Shown here: positions 1-8,276 of the stretch, piece by piece
Numbering within the stretch: the stretch's first letter is position 1
Layout of the letters: each line of letters begins with the position of its first letter
Source of the DNA: Flavobacteriales bacterium UBA7612
GTDB taxonomy: Bacteria > Bacteroidota > Bacteroidia > Flavobacteriales > Weeksellaceae
DNA length: 64,000 bases
Assembly (NCBI GenBank): GCA_002484335.1
Contig: DLJQ01000002.1
Span: 1 to 64,000 of the forward strand
Direction: 5' to 3'
The notes under the pieces: model-generated
What the model saw: only the letters and a program-made list of their open reading frames with translations
Told to the model about the DNA's origin: nothing
Databases searched by the model: none
Program-made: the position numbers and the translations under genes

Positions 1-77
1 TACGTAATATGTACAATGTACCAAGTATTCGGTGTTTTTAGTAACTATACGTATTACTTGAAACTTATAACTCAAAA

Positions 78-230
78 CTTAAAACTTCTAGTTTCTAAAT
101 TCAGACTTTGTAATTCGCAATAGGGATTGCAGAGGAAATCCTTTATAAACAATTCTATTTACACTTAAGAACATATTTACTTGTTTGGAAAGATTGTAAC
201 GGAAAGCCTGGCCAGAAGGGATTGCCCAAA
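78..230 (+). repeat. Dispersed intergenic repeat, copy A (full length)
   Basis: A 153-bp element that recurs in inverted orientation at 19758-19910 with about 13 differences counted by eye. It contains the units AGGGATTG...AATCCTTT and AAGCCTGGCC...GGGATTGCCC, both able to form small hairpins. It lies downstream of the 3' end of the chloramphenicol acetyltransferase-like gene. A shorter form is at 16799-16878 and a degenerate fragment at 10805-10846. No coding capacity is seen. The flanking bases 1-77 are AT-rich with repeated AAAACTT-like heptamers and no gene. Confidence 0.8.
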
Positions 231-244
231 TAGAAATTATTTTT

Positions 245-277
245 ATAAAAAAATCCAAAACTTAGATGCTTTGGATT
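245..277 (-). terminator. Intrinsic terminator of the chloramphenicol acetyltransferase-like gene
   Basis: Read on the minus strand, the stem AATCCAAA/TTTGGATT (arms 270-277 and 252-259) encloses a 10-base loop and runs into a T tract, 25 bases after the stop codon of the gene ending at 302. Confidence 0.7.
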
Positions 278-301
278 CTAATAATTCTTTTTTGAACAGA
301 T

Positions 302-934
302 CTAATATTTATTAAGTTCTTTTTCGAATTCTTCTAAATATTTTGCTAAATGTATTCCGTCTACAAAGCCATGATTTGCTTCTACAGAAATGGGCATATA
401 CATTTTATCTTTGTCCTTATAAGCTTTTCCAAAGATTATTCGTGGAATAGATTCTTTAGTTCCGTAATTTGTAGGCTGTATTAGTCCTGTAAATCTTGTC
501 CAAGGCATAGTAGAATGTCTTACAAGTCCTTCTGTAATATCTTCATTTTTTATGTGTAAACCAACAGAGTTTTCTACACTTGCTATTTGTTCTTTTAATT
601 GTTTATTGAATACTTCGAAGTCTTGAGTGAAATTCATTAAAGCAAATCCAAAAGTTCCATCTTTTCGTCCAATTGTTGTTCCACAATCTAAATGATCATA
701 TAAATAGATTTTATCATCTTCAATTCTGTATTTAAATTCTTGTACATTATTTTCTGCTTGCATAGAGCAAAATAGATATAGAGCAAAAAACGAAATTTGA
801 TTTGACTTAGAAAATTTAAAAGCTTTAGTACATTCTACTTCTGCAACAATACCAACATACGGATTATCCATATTAGAGAACATATTGTAATGTTCTTGTC
901 GGTTCCAACCTTCAGGATTAAAAACTTTTCTCAT
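302..934 (-). CDS. Chloramphenicol acetyltransferase-like (CatA family) protein
   Basis: Predicted trimeric acetyl-CoA-dependent O-acetyltransferase of the type A chloramphenicol acetyltransferase family. The 210-residue length is normal for the family. The catalytic signature HHxxxDG appears as NHGFVDG at residues 187-193, so the second, catalytic His (188) is kept while the first His is Asn. The N-terminal FNPEGWNRQEHYNMF block is also typical. Family members include true resistance enzymes and housekeeping homologues, and the sequence alone does not show drug resistance. A good -7 element lies only 4 bases before the start codon, so the mRNA may have almost no leader. The gene stands alone and is divergent from the lactonase-like gene at 1008. 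Confidence 0.8.
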   Translation of the reverse strand: MRKVFNPEGWNRQEHYNMFSNMDNPYVGIVAEVECTKAFKFSKSNQISFFALYLFCSMQAENNVQEFKYRIEDDKIYLYDHLDCGTTIGRKDGTFGFALMNFTQDFEVFNKQLKEQIASVENSVGLHIKNEDITEGLVRHSTMPWTRFTGLIQPTNYGTKESIPRIIFGKAYKDKDKMYMPISVEANHGFVDGIHLAKYLEEFEKELNKY

Positions 935-938
935 ACTG

Positions 939-946
939 CAAAAGTA
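939..946 (-). promoter_or_regulatory. -7 promoter element (TACTTTTG) of the CatA-like gene
   Basis: On the minus strand TACTTTTG matches the Bacteroidetes consensus TAnnTTTG and is followed by C, as is common. It ends 4 bases before the ATG at 934. No clear TTG box is found about 20 bases upstream. If it is used, transcription starts at or very near the start codon. Confidence 0.4.
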
Positions 947-1007
947 AAATAGATGAATAAAGAATGTAAATTTTTTTCATTAAATTTAAGAATCTAAGTT
1001 AAAAATT

Positions 1008-2063
1008 ATGAAACAAGAGAATAGTATTGATTTGTTAGTTGGTTGTTATACGGAAGAAAATGAGAATTCTGGTTTAGCTTTCTATAAATTTAATCTCGTG
1101 ACTGGAAATGCTATTTTTGTGAATGATTATAAAATTAATAATCCTTCTTATTTTACAAAGAATGCTGACGGTACAATTATATATGTTGTCTCTGAAGAAG
1201 AAGATAAATATGAAAGTGCTGTATCTGCTATAAAACTAGATAAAAGCAAAGGAAATTTTACGTTATTGAATTCTGTTTCTACAAAAGGAGCTGCTCCTTG
1301 TTATATATCCATAGATAATGAAAATAAATATTTGGTAACAGCGAATTATTTAGGAGGAAGTATTTCAGTTTTTAAACTACAGGAAAATGGTAAAATAGAA
1401 GATTTAATTCAACAAATAAAATTTGATGAAGAAAGTATACATCAAGAAAGACAAAATCAGTCACATTTGCATTGTGTAGTTTATTCACCATCTTATAATC
1501 ATTTATTCGCTACAGATTTGGGTGGAGATAAGATTTATAAATTTGATATCAATAAAGATACTGATGATTATTTGACACCATCAGAAAATTATTTAACAGA
1601 AATTGAAGAAGGATCAGGACCAAGACATTTAATTTTTAGTGAGAATAAGTTTGCATATTTGATTAGTGAGCTGAGTGGAGAAGTAAAAGTTTTTGATTTT
1701 TTGAATGAAAATCTTTTAGAAAAACAAACTGTAGTTTCTCAGTATAACAATGCGGAAGGAAGTGCTGATATACAAATTCATCCGAATGGAAAATATTTAT
1801 ATACGTCGAATAGATTAGAGGATGATGGTTTAACTATTTTTAAAATAGATCAAAATTCAGGATTACTTACTTCTATTGGTTATCAGGAAACAGCTTTGCA
1901 TCCTCGTAATTTTGTGATTTCTCCTAATGGTAAATATTTATTGGTTGCTTCTAAAGATTCTCATATTATTCAAGTTTTTGAAATTGATAATACAACAGGA
2001 TTATTAACAAATATTAATAGTGATATTGAAATTGATTTACCAGTTTGTATAAAATTTATTTAA
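1008..2063 (+). CDS. Lactonase family seven-bladed beta-propeller protein (6-phosphogluconolactonase-like)
   Basis: A 351-residue protein of the YbhE/Pgl-type lactonase family. Repeated blades carry motifs such as the ISIDNENKYLVTANY and IQIHPNGKYLYTSNR segments, and GPRHLIF (about residue 204), a hallmark of the family. The likely reaction is hydrolysis of 6-phosphogluconolactone or a related sugar lactone. No signal peptide is seen, so it is probably cytoplasmic. No pentose-phosphate gene is nearby, so the physiological substrate is uncertain. It is transcribed alone, divergent from the CatA-like gene, with a 73-base gap between them. Confidence 0.8.
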   Translation: MKQENSIDLLVGCYTEENENSGLAFYKFNLVTGNAIFVNDYKINNPSYFTKNADGTIIYVVSEEEDKYESAVSAIKLDKSKGNFTLLNSVSTKGAAPCYISIDNENKYLVTANYLGGSISVFKLQENGKIEDLIQQIKFDEESIHQERQNQSHLHCVVYSPSYNHLFATDLGGDKIYKFDINKDTDDYLTPSENYLTEIEEGSGPRHLIFSENKFAYLISELSGEVKVFDFLNENLLEKQTVVSQYNNAEGSADIQIHPNGKYLYTSNRLEDDGLTIFKIDQNSGLLTSIGYQETALHPRNFVISPNGKYLLVASKDSHIIQVFEIDNTTGLLTNINSDIEIDLPVCIKFI

Positions 2064-2084
2064 TAATGAATATATTTTACATGT

Positions 2085-2600
2085 CTAATCTTTAATATCA
2101 TTCTCTTTTTTCCATTTTCTTATTCTGGCTCTAGCATTTGTATATGGAGATGAAGTATTGAACTGTATCATTCGCCCTAATGTCCATTTTTCATACCAGG
2201 CTATTTCATATAAATCCTGATTAGATTTTGAATTGATTATATTAATAATGTCAGTAACTATTTTATCTAATTTAGTATTTAGTTCTAAATAGTTATAATT
2301 TTGATAATCAATATAAAATTTTTGAGCTAGTTTACCTAATTCATTCCATTTGTAACCTTCTTCAGGAAAAGAAACAGGTAACCCTTGCTCTTTTTTATAA
2401 ATCCATTTTAAAACCAATTCTCCCCAACCAATAAGGTAGGAAAGAAGATTATTTATACTCATGACTGTCCCTTTTGAATGACCTTCTAATTCTTTTATAG
2501 AAGTTAATTCTGATGGAATTGTAATTAATTCTTTTTTTAGTTTGCTATAATTTAATGTAATAGCTTTTATTAATTCTTCTTTATTTACTGGTACAGCCAT
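2085..2600 (-). CDS. ClbS/DfsB family four-helix bundle protein
   Basis: A 171-residue protein of the ClbS/DfsB (formerly DUF1706) family, helical bundles related to DinB-like proteins. Family features seen are the N-terminal KEELIKAITLNYSKLKKEL helix, the ISLLSYLIGWGE-like segment (here NNLLSYLIGWGELVLKW), the FPEEGYKWNELGKLAQKFY block and the C-terminal ARARIRKW motif. The founding member ClbS protects against colibactin, but most relatives have no known role and no colibactin genes are present. It is a stand-alone gene converging on the lactonase gene, 21 bases away. Confidence 0.8.
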   Translation of the reverse strand: MAVPVNKEELIKAITLNYSKLKKELITIPSELTSIKELEGHSKGTVMSINNLLSYLIGWGELVLKWIYKKEQGLPVSFPEEGYKWNELGKLAQKFYIDYQNYNYLELNTKLDKIVTDIINIINSKSNQDLYEIAWYEKWTLGRMIQFNTSSPYTNARARIRKWKKENDIKD

Positions 2601-2688
2601 AATTGATCATTTAAGTTATTAAAAATAGAAAAAGTGTATAATAAAATTGGCATAATTTTTTATGAATCAATAATTAAACATAAAAAGA

Positions 2689-3243
2689 ATGAAGAAAATA
2701 ATCTTAACTACTACTTATTTTTTATTAGTGAGTTTTACTGCTTGTGGGCAAAATAAATCAAAAGATAATGAATCTTTTAACTTATCTAAGATTGAAAATT
2801 CGGAAGAACTTAATTTAAGTGATTATCAAAAACAACAAATAAAAAAAATAAACCAAGAAATAGGACCTAAGTTTGAGCAAATAGGTAGAGATAATTCATT
2901 GTCTGGATATGAAAAAGGGAACAAAAAAAGAGAGTTAGCAAAAGAACATAAAACTCAAATTTTTAATGTCTTAACTAGTACTCAAAAGAAAATATGGATT
3001 GATAAGTACGGTAATAATCGAAAATCTATAAAAGATAATATAACAGATCATATTGATGATCAATTAAATATTTTAGAAAAAAAATATAAGGCAGATAAAA
3101 AAGAAATAGAAAAAGATAATTCTTTAACGAAAGAAGAAAAAAAACAGAAAAAAAATCAATTAGAAGATAAATTTAAGAATGATAAAGAGCAATTAAAATT
3201 TGAGAAAAATTCTAAAAACAGCGATTTATTAAAAGGTTCGTAA
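2689..3243 (+). CDS. Hypothetical lipoprotein, highly charged and helical
   Basis: A 184-residue protein with a lipoprotein signal: a basic start, a hydrophobic stretch and the lipobox FTAC with Cys at residue 19, so it is probably anchored in a membrane facing the periplasm. The mature part is rich in Lys, Glu and Asp and predicted helical. It holds two similar DNSLxxxEK units (about residues 54-64 and 143-152), each just before a basic run, which suggests an internal duplication. The pattern loosely recalls Spy/CpxP-like periplasmic helical proteins (QKKIWIDKY after the first unit), but no firm family can be named. It is a monocistronic gene followed by a clear terminator. Confidence 0.65.
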   Translation: MKKIILTTTYFLLVSFTACGQNKSKDNESFNLSKIENSEELNLSDYQKQQIKKINQEIGPKFEQIGRDNSLSGYEKGNKKRELAKEHKTQIFNVLTSTQKKIWIDKYGNNRKSIKDNITDHIDDQLNILEKKYKADKKEIEKDNSLTKEEKKQKKNQLEDKFKNDKEQLKFEKNSKNSDLLKGS

Positions 3244-3266
3244 TTAGATTATTTAAACAGTATCAT

Positions 3267-3300
3267 AAAACAATATGATATTTATTTATCATATTGTTTT
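3267..3300 (+). terminator. Bidirectional intrinsic terminator
   Basis: A perfect stem AAAACAATATGATA/TATCATATTGTTTT (3267-3280 and 3287-3300) with a 6-base loop lies between the convergent lipoprotein and GNAT genes. T or A tracts at both ends allow function on either strand. Confidence 0.75.
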
Positions 3301-3311
3301 TATATATAAAA

Positions 3312-3770
3312 CTATTTGTTGATTAATTTTTTTCCAAAGCAGACAGCTTTATCATTACCTATATAATTACCATAGTTTTCAATTTTTTGATAACCATTTT
3401 TTAAGTAGAATTGACAAGCTTCATGATTTAATTTTCTTGTTTCTAGCCAAATTTTAGTATAATCAAGAGATTTTGCTTTTTCTTCTAAATAGTTCAATAT
3501 AATTTCTCCAATTCCTTTTCTAGGATATTTTGCATACATTCTTTTTAATTCTGCAATTTCATTGGAAATAGGACGAAATGCACCACAGCCAACAATTTCA
3601 TTATTGATGTAAACCTTTATAAAAATAGATTTTTTACATTCGTTATCCCAATCGATAAAAGAATTTTTACCACTACTACCAAATCTTTGCTCTAATTCAT
3701 TAGAAAGTAATTCTATAAGAGGTATAACTTCATAATCTGTAGGAGAGGTTTCTATAATTTTAATATTCAT
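3312..3770 (-). CDS. GNAT family N-acetyltransferase
   Basis: A 152-residue GCN5-related acetyltransferase. The acetyl-CoA binding motif A is seen as YPRKGIGEIILNYLEEKA (about residues 82-99), and the C-terminal HEACQFYLKNGYQKIENYG segment is typical of the fold. It probably transfers acetyl from acetyl-CoA to the amine of a small molecule or peptide; the substrate is unknown. It lies 30 bases downstream of the SDR gene on the same strand and could be co-transcribed with it. Confidence 0.85.
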   Translation of the reverse strand: MNIKIIETSPTDYEVIPLIELLSNELEQRFGSSGKNSFIDWDNECKKSIFIKVYINNEIVGCGAFRPISNEIAELKRMYAKYPRKGIGEIILNYLEEKAKSLDYTKIWLETRKLNHEACQFYLKNGYQKIENYGNYIGNDKAVCFGKKLINK

Positions 3771-3800
3771 TTTAGTGTAAAAATTTCAATTTTAACTAAT

Positions 3801-4541
3801 TTACGCCATTCCTCCGTTAATACCTATATTTTGACCAGTAATCCATTGTGCATCATCTTTTGCTAGGAATAAGATAAGAGGTATAATATCTTCTACATTT
3901 CCTATTCTATTGAATGCAGATAGACTAGCAATTTTATCAATTAACTCATCTGATTTTCCTTTTAGAAATAATTCTGTATTCATTGGTCCAGGAAGAACAG
4001 AGTTTACAGTAATTCCTCTATGTCCAATTTCTTTTGCAAATATTCTTGTCATTTGCTCTACGGCAGATTTTGTGGCTGAATAGATAGAATATGCAGGCAT
4101 AGCTAATTTGGAAGTAGAGCTAGATATATTAATAATACGTCCATTGTCTTCTAGTTTTTTAGCAGCTATTTTCATCATTAGAAAAACACTTTTTACATTT
4201 GTATTAAACTGTTGGTCAAATTCTTCTTCAGAAAAATCTTTTAAAGGTTTTGTTATCATAATTCCTGCATTATTAATTATAATATCTATTTTCCCAAAAT
4301 GTGTTATAGTTGTATCAAAAAGATGATTAATTTCTCTACTATTCCCAACATTTGCTTTTATAGCGATAGCATTTCCTCCATTATTATTTATTTTGTCAAC
4401 AACATCATTTGCTTCTTTTTCGTTAGAATTATAGTTGATTATGACGTTAGCACCTTGCTTTGCAAATTCTATGGCAGTATTTTTTCCTAATCCTCTAGAG
4501 GAACCTGTTATAATTACAGTTTTATCTTTTAAATAACTCAT
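3801..4541 (-). CDS. SDR family NAD(P)-dependent oxidoreductase
   Basis: A 246-residue classical short-chain dehydrogenase/reductase. The cofactor motif TGSSRGLG is near residue 12, NNAG near 90, catalytic Ser in IINISSSTSK, and YxxxK as YSATK near residue 156. The C-terminal WITGQNIGINGG block is typical of FabG-like members. The substrate cannot be told from the sequence; it may reduce a carbonyl with NADPH. The AraC-type regulator gene lies 69 bases upstream on the same strand, so local regulation is plausible. Confidence 0.85.
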   Translation of the reverse strand: MSYLKDKTVIITGSSRGLGKNTAIEFAKQGANVIINYNSNEKEANDVVDKINNNGGNAIAIKANVGNSREINHLFDTTITHFGKIDIIINNAGIMITKPLKDFSEEEFDQQFNTNVKSVFLMMKIAAKKLEDNGRIINISSSTSKLAMPAYSIYSATKSAVEQMTRIFAKEIGHRGITVNSVLPGPMNTELFLKGKSDELIDKIASLSAFNRIGNVEDIIPLILFLAKDDAQWITGQNIGINGGMA

Positions 4542-4610
4542 TTTTAAAATTTTATATTAATGTAAAGTTATGAGAAATAAAATCTATAAAAGTGGTGAAG
4601 GTTTCAGAAT

Positions 4611-4997
4611 TTATATTTTATTTAAAACTATTTTTCTATACAAAGATGGTGTTTCACCTGTATGTTTTTTAAAGTATTTTGTGAAATTTGTAGGTTCAAA
4701 AGTTAATAGTTTAGCAATTTCTACAATTTTGAGTTCGCTGTTGCTTAATAATTTCTTTGCTACATTAATCGTTTTTTCATTACAAATATCACAAGGAGAT
4801 TTTCCTGTTTTTTCTTTTATTGTATTACTAAGATGAATGGGATGAATATTCATAATATTTGCTAAATCTTTTATACCTAAATATTCTTCTTCTTCTCCAT
4901 TTATTATTTTATCTAAATGATTGTCTAGTATATAAAGAAACTCTTTTGTTATTTCTTCAGGTCTTTTAAGAGTTTCTTTTTCATTTAAATTTTTCAT
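4611..4997 (-). CDS. AraC family transcriptional regulator, DNA-binding domain only
   Basis: A 128-residue protein made almost entirely of an AraC-type double helix-turn-helix domain. The first HTH is around LGIKDLANIMNIHPIHLS (residues 40-57) and the second around KIVEIAKLLTFEPTNFTKYFKKHTG. The usual N-terminal sensing domain is replaced by about 38 residues, so any effector response must come from another protein or a short helix. It starts 5 bases after the SRPBCC gene upstream on the same strand, which points to a small operon. Confidence 0.8.
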   Translation of the reverse strand: MKNLNEKETLKRPEEITKEFLYILDNHLDKIINGEEEEYLGIKDLANIMNIHPIHLSNTIKEKTGKSPCDICNEKTINVAKKLLSNSELKIVEIAKLLTFEPTNFTKYFKKHTGETPSLYRKIVLNKI

Positions 4998-5002
4998 TTT
5001 TT

Positions 5003-5431
5003 TTATTCTTTTTCAGCTAATTCTTTTAATTTTTTATTCATTTCGATGAATCCATTTTTCGTTTTTTCAGGATTGAATAATCCTACAAAAATTCCATTGA
5101 AAATTTCAGATTGTTTAAAAGTTACAGAACCATCCATATTATCTGTAAGCTCAAATTTATGTTTTCCATCAAATAAACCACTAAAAATAAATTTACCTAA
5201 CCAACTTAGTTCTTTATTTTCTATTCTAGAAAGTACTGTTGGTTTAAATGTCATTCCTTGTCCGTTAGTAGGTTGAATATGAACAACTAATTTACTACCT
5301 ATTTCTGCTTTTCCTGTTATAGAAGTCATAAAAGGATTCCAAACAGGAAAATTTTTGAAATCTATAAGGATAGACCAAATTTTTTCTGGAGTAGAATAAA
5401 TTTTAATTTCTGATTTAATTTCTTTTGTCAT
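5003..5431 (-). CDS. SRPBCC family protein (START/Bet v1-like fold)
   Basis: A 142-residue polyketide_cyc2/AHSA1-like protein. The N-terminal IYSTPEKIWSILIDFKNFPVWNPF pattern is diagnostic of the SRPBCC helix-grip fold, which binds hydrophobic ligands in a deep cavity. The function is unknown; many members accompany regulators or small-molecule enzymes. It is followed after 5 bases by the AraC-type gene, so the two are probably co-transcribed. Confidence 0.8.
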   Translation of the reverse strand: MTKEIKSEIKIYSTPEKIWSILIDFKNFPVWNPFMTSITGKAEIGSKLVVHIQPTNGQGMTFKPTVLSRIENKELSWLGKFIFSGLFDGKHKFELTDNMDGSVTFKQSEIFNGIFVGLFNPEKTKNGFIEMNKKLKELAEKE

Positions 5432-5516
5432 GATGATTGAGTTTTAATTAATCTCTTTTTTTCTATAACAAAGTTCTTTAAGATATAAATAAATTGGCTT
5501 GATAAAAATCAAGAAA

Positions 5517-6104
5517 TTAATCAATTTGCTTTTTTCTTATTCTACTAAATGTTTCTGGAGTCATACCAAGCATAGAAGCAATATAATTTAATGGAACATG
5601 ATTGAATAATTCTTTGTTATTTTCAAAAAAAGAAATATATCGTTCCTCTGCTGTCATAGATAAATGACTAAAAATTCTATCTTCAAGTGTTGTAAAACAA
5701 TGTACAATAAATAATTTTTCTAATTCATTCCATTGTTTTACAATTTTATTAAGTTTTTCATATTCTTTCTTCTCTATAGTATAAATCACAGTTTCTGTAA
5801 GAGCTTGTATTGTCCAGCGAGCAGGTTTATCAAAAATAAAACTAGAAAGGTCTGTCACGAAATAACCTTTAGGAGAAATCCATTGTGTTATTTCTTTATT
5901 TTCTGTTTCTAAAAAAATTCTTAAATAACCAGATTGAATAAAACTTAGTCGATTACACTTTTTATTTGTTTCGAGAAAAAAATCTCCTTTATTTAGTTTC
6001 TCTATTTTAAATAAGGAAGTAATGGATTTTAGTTCATCATTATTTAAAACTCCAAAATAAGATTTTATACTGTATTCTAATTCTGTTAAGTTTTTATCTT
6101 CCAT
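5517..6104 (-). CDS. Crp/Fnr family transcriptional regulator
   Basis: A 195-residue regulator with an N-terminal cyclic-nucleotide-binding fold (LNKGDFFLETNKKCNRLSFIQSGYLRIF, about residues 36-63) and a C-terminal winged helix with the recognition segment YIASMLGMTPETFSRIRKK (about 174-192). It lacks Fnr-type clustered cysteines, so an iron-sulfur cluster is unlikely. Many Bacteroidetes members of this short type have no known effector. It lies 85 bases upstream of the SRPBCC gene on the same strand and may control the SRPBCC-AraC-SDR genes. Confidence 0.85.
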   Translation of the reverse strand: MEDKNLTELEYSIKSYFGVLNNDELKSITSLFKIEKLNKGDFFLETNKKCNRLSFIQSGYLRIFLETENKEITQWISPKGYFVTDLSSFIFDKPARWTIQALTETVIYTIEKKEYEKLNKIVKQWNELEKLFIVHCFTTLEDRIFSHLSMTAEERYISFFENNKELFNHVPLNYIASMLGMTPETFSRIRKKQID

Positions 6105-6222
6105 TGTATTTTTTTTGAGATAGTAATTTAAGCTTTTTTATTATTTAATCTTAGAATATATTATATGAAATATGAATTAGCTATTTGTAATTAGTTGTAA
6201 ATTGTAATAAAATATAGAGCCA

Positions 6223-7215
6223 ATGAAAATAGCATTTTTTTCATCTAAACCTTATGATGAATTATTTTTTAGAAAAGAGAATGAAAAATATAATTTCGAA
6301 CTAAATTTTTTTGATACTAATTTAAGTTCTCATTTAGTAAATGCATTAGAAGATGAAATAGCTATTTGTGTTTTTGTGAATGATATAGTAGATAGAAATG
6401 TTATAAAAATACTAGCGAAGAAGGGAGTTAAAATAATTGCACTGCGTTGTGCTGGTTTTAATAATGTAGATTTAGAAGCAGCAAAAGAATATGGAATAAA
6501 AGTTTGTCGTGTTCCTGCCTATTCTCCTGAAGCTGTAGCAGAGCATACATTAGCAATGTTACTTACATTGAATAGAAAAACGCATAAAGCTTATAATAGA
6601 GTTAGAGAGCAAAATTTTTCTTTGAATGGTTTATTAGGATTTAATATTCATAAAAAAACTGTTGGCGTAATAGGAACAGGAAAGATAGGAAAAGCTTTTA
6701 TAGATTTGATGAAAGGATTTGATTGTAAAATATTAGCTTATGATTTATATCCAGATAAAGATTTAGAAAATTCAGGAGTAAATTATGTTGGTTTAGATAC
6801 ATTATTTAAAGAATCTGATATTATTTCATTGCATTGTCCTCTTACTCCAGAAAATAAATATCTTATCAATAAAGCTACAATAGCTATTATGAAAGATGGC
6901 GTTACAATTATTAATACAAGTCGTGGAGGATTGATAAATACGATTGATGCAATAGAAGCACTTAAAGAACATAAAATAGGATATCTAGGTATTGATGTTT
7001 ATGAACAAGAAGAAAAACTATTTTTTCAAGATTTATCAGCAGAGATTATTCAAGATGATACAATTCAACGTTTAATGAGTTTTCCAAATGTTTTAGTAAC
7101 AGCTCATCAAGCATTTTTTACACAAGAAGCTCTAGAACAAATATCAGAAATTACTCTGCGTAGCATTTCAGATATAACAACAAAGGGAAAAACAGAGGAA
7201 ATAGTGATGTTGTAA
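6223..7215 (+). CDS. D-2-hydroxyacid dehydrogenase, D-lactate dehydrogenase-like
   Basis: A 330-residue NAD-dependent dehydrogenase of the LdhA-type group. The nucleotide-binding motif GVIGTGKIGKAF is near residue 147. The catalytic triad is visible as Arg in NTSRGGLINT (about 234), Glu in DVYEQEEKL (about 263) and His in VTAHQAFFTQEAL (about 295). It probably reduces pyruvate to D-lactate, regenerating NAD in fermentation, though other 2-oxoacids are possible. Its stop lies 2 bases before the end of the convergent Crp/Fnr gene. Confidence 0.85.
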   Translation: MKIAFFSSKPYDELFFRKENEKYNFELNFFDTNLSSHLVNALEDEIAICVFVNDIVDRNVIKILAKKGVKIIALRCAGFNNVDLEAAKEYGIKVCRVPAYSPEAVAEHTLAMLLTLNRKTHKAYNRVREQNFSLNGLLGFNIHKKTVGVIGTGKIGKAFIDLMKGFDCKILAYDLYPDKDLENSGVNYVGLDTLFKESDIISLHCPLTPENKYLINKATIAIMKDGVTIINTSRGGLINTIDAIEALKEHKIGYLGIDVYEQEEKLFFQDLSAEIIQDDTIQRLMSFPNVLVTAHQAFFTQEALEQISEITLRSISDITTKGKTEEIVML

Positions 7216-7217
7216 AA

Positions 7218-7853
7218 TTAAAATTCAGCAATTCGAATTTCATTTCGATTAAGTATTAGAAAACCATTTATTTCTAAAGCTTTTAATAATCGAGAAATAA
7301 CAACTCTAGAAGTATTAAGTTCATAAGCAATTTCCTGATGGGTTTTGTTTATGAATTTACTTTTATTGATGGATGCAATATCTAATAAATATTTTTTAAG
7401 CCTATCACTCATCGTATTAAATGCAATATTATCTATTGTTTCTAACATTTCATCTAGTCGATTATTATAACTATTTAAAATGAACTTTCTCCAACTTTTA
7501 TATTTGGCTAACCATTCATCCATTTTTACTGATGGAAGCATTACTAGTTCTCCATCTGTTTCGGCAACAGCTCTTATTTTACTTTGTTTATTTTCTAAAC
7601 AACAATCAATAGTTAAAGAGCAAGTATTTCCTCTTTCTAAAAAATAAAGTAATAATTCTCCATGATCAAAATCTTCTCTCATTATTTTTATTGCACCACT
7701 TAATAAGATAGGAATACCATTAATATTTTCATCAATATCTATAATGATATCATTTTGATGAAATCTTTTTAGCAATCCTAATTCTTCAAATTCATTTAAT
7801 AATTCGTTATCAAAAAGATTTGGATAAACAATTTTTATTTTATCTTTTATCAT
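7218..7853 (-). CDS. Crp/Fnr family regulator in a sulfur-transport operon
   Basis: A 211-residue Crp/Fnr-type protein with an N-terminal cupin-like sensing domain and a C-terminal HTH (THQEIAYELNTSRVVISRLLKALE, about residues 168-191). A Cys pair in LTIDCCLENKQSK (about residues 80-81) could be a redox or sulfur-sensing site. This is an inference from the context. It is the last gene of an apparent operon with the two YeeE/YedE half transporters, 3 bases downstream of the second. It likely regulates that operon through a palindrome at 8877-8890. Confidence 0.85.
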   Translation of the reverse strand: MIKDKIKIVYPNLFDNELLNEFEELGLLKRFHQNDIIIDIDENINGIPILLSGAIKIMREDFDHGELLLYFLERGNTCSLTIDCCLENKQSKIRAVAETDGELVMLPSVKMDEWLAKYKSWRKFILNSYNNRLDEMLETIDNIAFNTMSDRLKKYLLDIASINKSKFINKTHQEIAYELNTSRVVISRLLKALEINGFLILNRNEIRIAEF

Positions 7854-7856
7854 TGC

Positions 7857-8270
7857 TTAATGAGGGATATATTTTTTAATTATACCATATAGATATGTAC
7901 CTAATAAAGCTCCTAAAATAACAATTAGTATAGAGTAAACACCACTTCCTAATAATACAAATAGAGGTCCTGGACAAGCACCAACAAGTGCCCAACCTAA
8001 ACCAAATAATATACCGCCAACAAGATATCTAGTGATAGAATATTTTTTATTTTCGATTATTATTTTTTCTCCATCAATATTTTTTAATTTCTTCTTTTTT
8101 ATAAGTTGTACTCCAATTAAACCTACAACTAATGCAGAACCAATAAAGCCATACATATGGAAGGATTGAAACATAAACATTTCATATATTCTAAACCAAG
8201 AGGCAGTTTCCGATTTATACATTGTTATTCCAAAAAGAACACCTAATAATATGTAAATAATATTTTTCAT
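7857..8270 (-). CDS. YeeE/YedE family half transporter (second half)
   Basis: A 137-residue integral membrane protein with four predicted hydrophobic segments. It belongs to the short YeeE/YedE (DUF6691) group. The conserved GWALVGACPGPLFVLLGSG motif (around residue 95) carries the Cys used in TsuA/YeeE to pass thiosulfate through the pore. With the partner gene at 8277-8825 it probably forms one functional transporter of thiosulfate or another sulfur compound in the inner membrane. The two genes are 6 bases apart. Confidence 0.8.
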   Translation of the reverse strand: MKNIIYILLGVLFGITMYKSETASWFRIYEMFMFQSFHMYGFIGSALVVGLIGVQLIKKKKLKNIDGEKIIIENKKYSITRYLVGGILFGLGWALVGACPGPLFVLLGSGVYSILIVILGALLGTYLYGIIKKYIPH

Positions 8271-8276
8271 AATTTT

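Noticed and set aside
302..934. CatA-like gene as an acquired resistance cassette
   Set aside because: No mobile element, integron site or base composition change surrounds it, and many Bacteroidetes carry chromosomal homologues. Resistance cannot be claimed from sequence.
4108..4490. Two plus-strand open frames opposite the SDR gene
   Set aside because: They lie fully within the SDR gene on the other strand, have low-complexity Ile/Phe-rich products and no motif. They are shadows of the AT-rich coding strand.
4570..4836. Plus-strand open frame of 88 codons opposite the AraC-type gene
   Set aside because: It overlaps a clear AraC DNA-binding domain on the minus strand and has no recognisable sequence.
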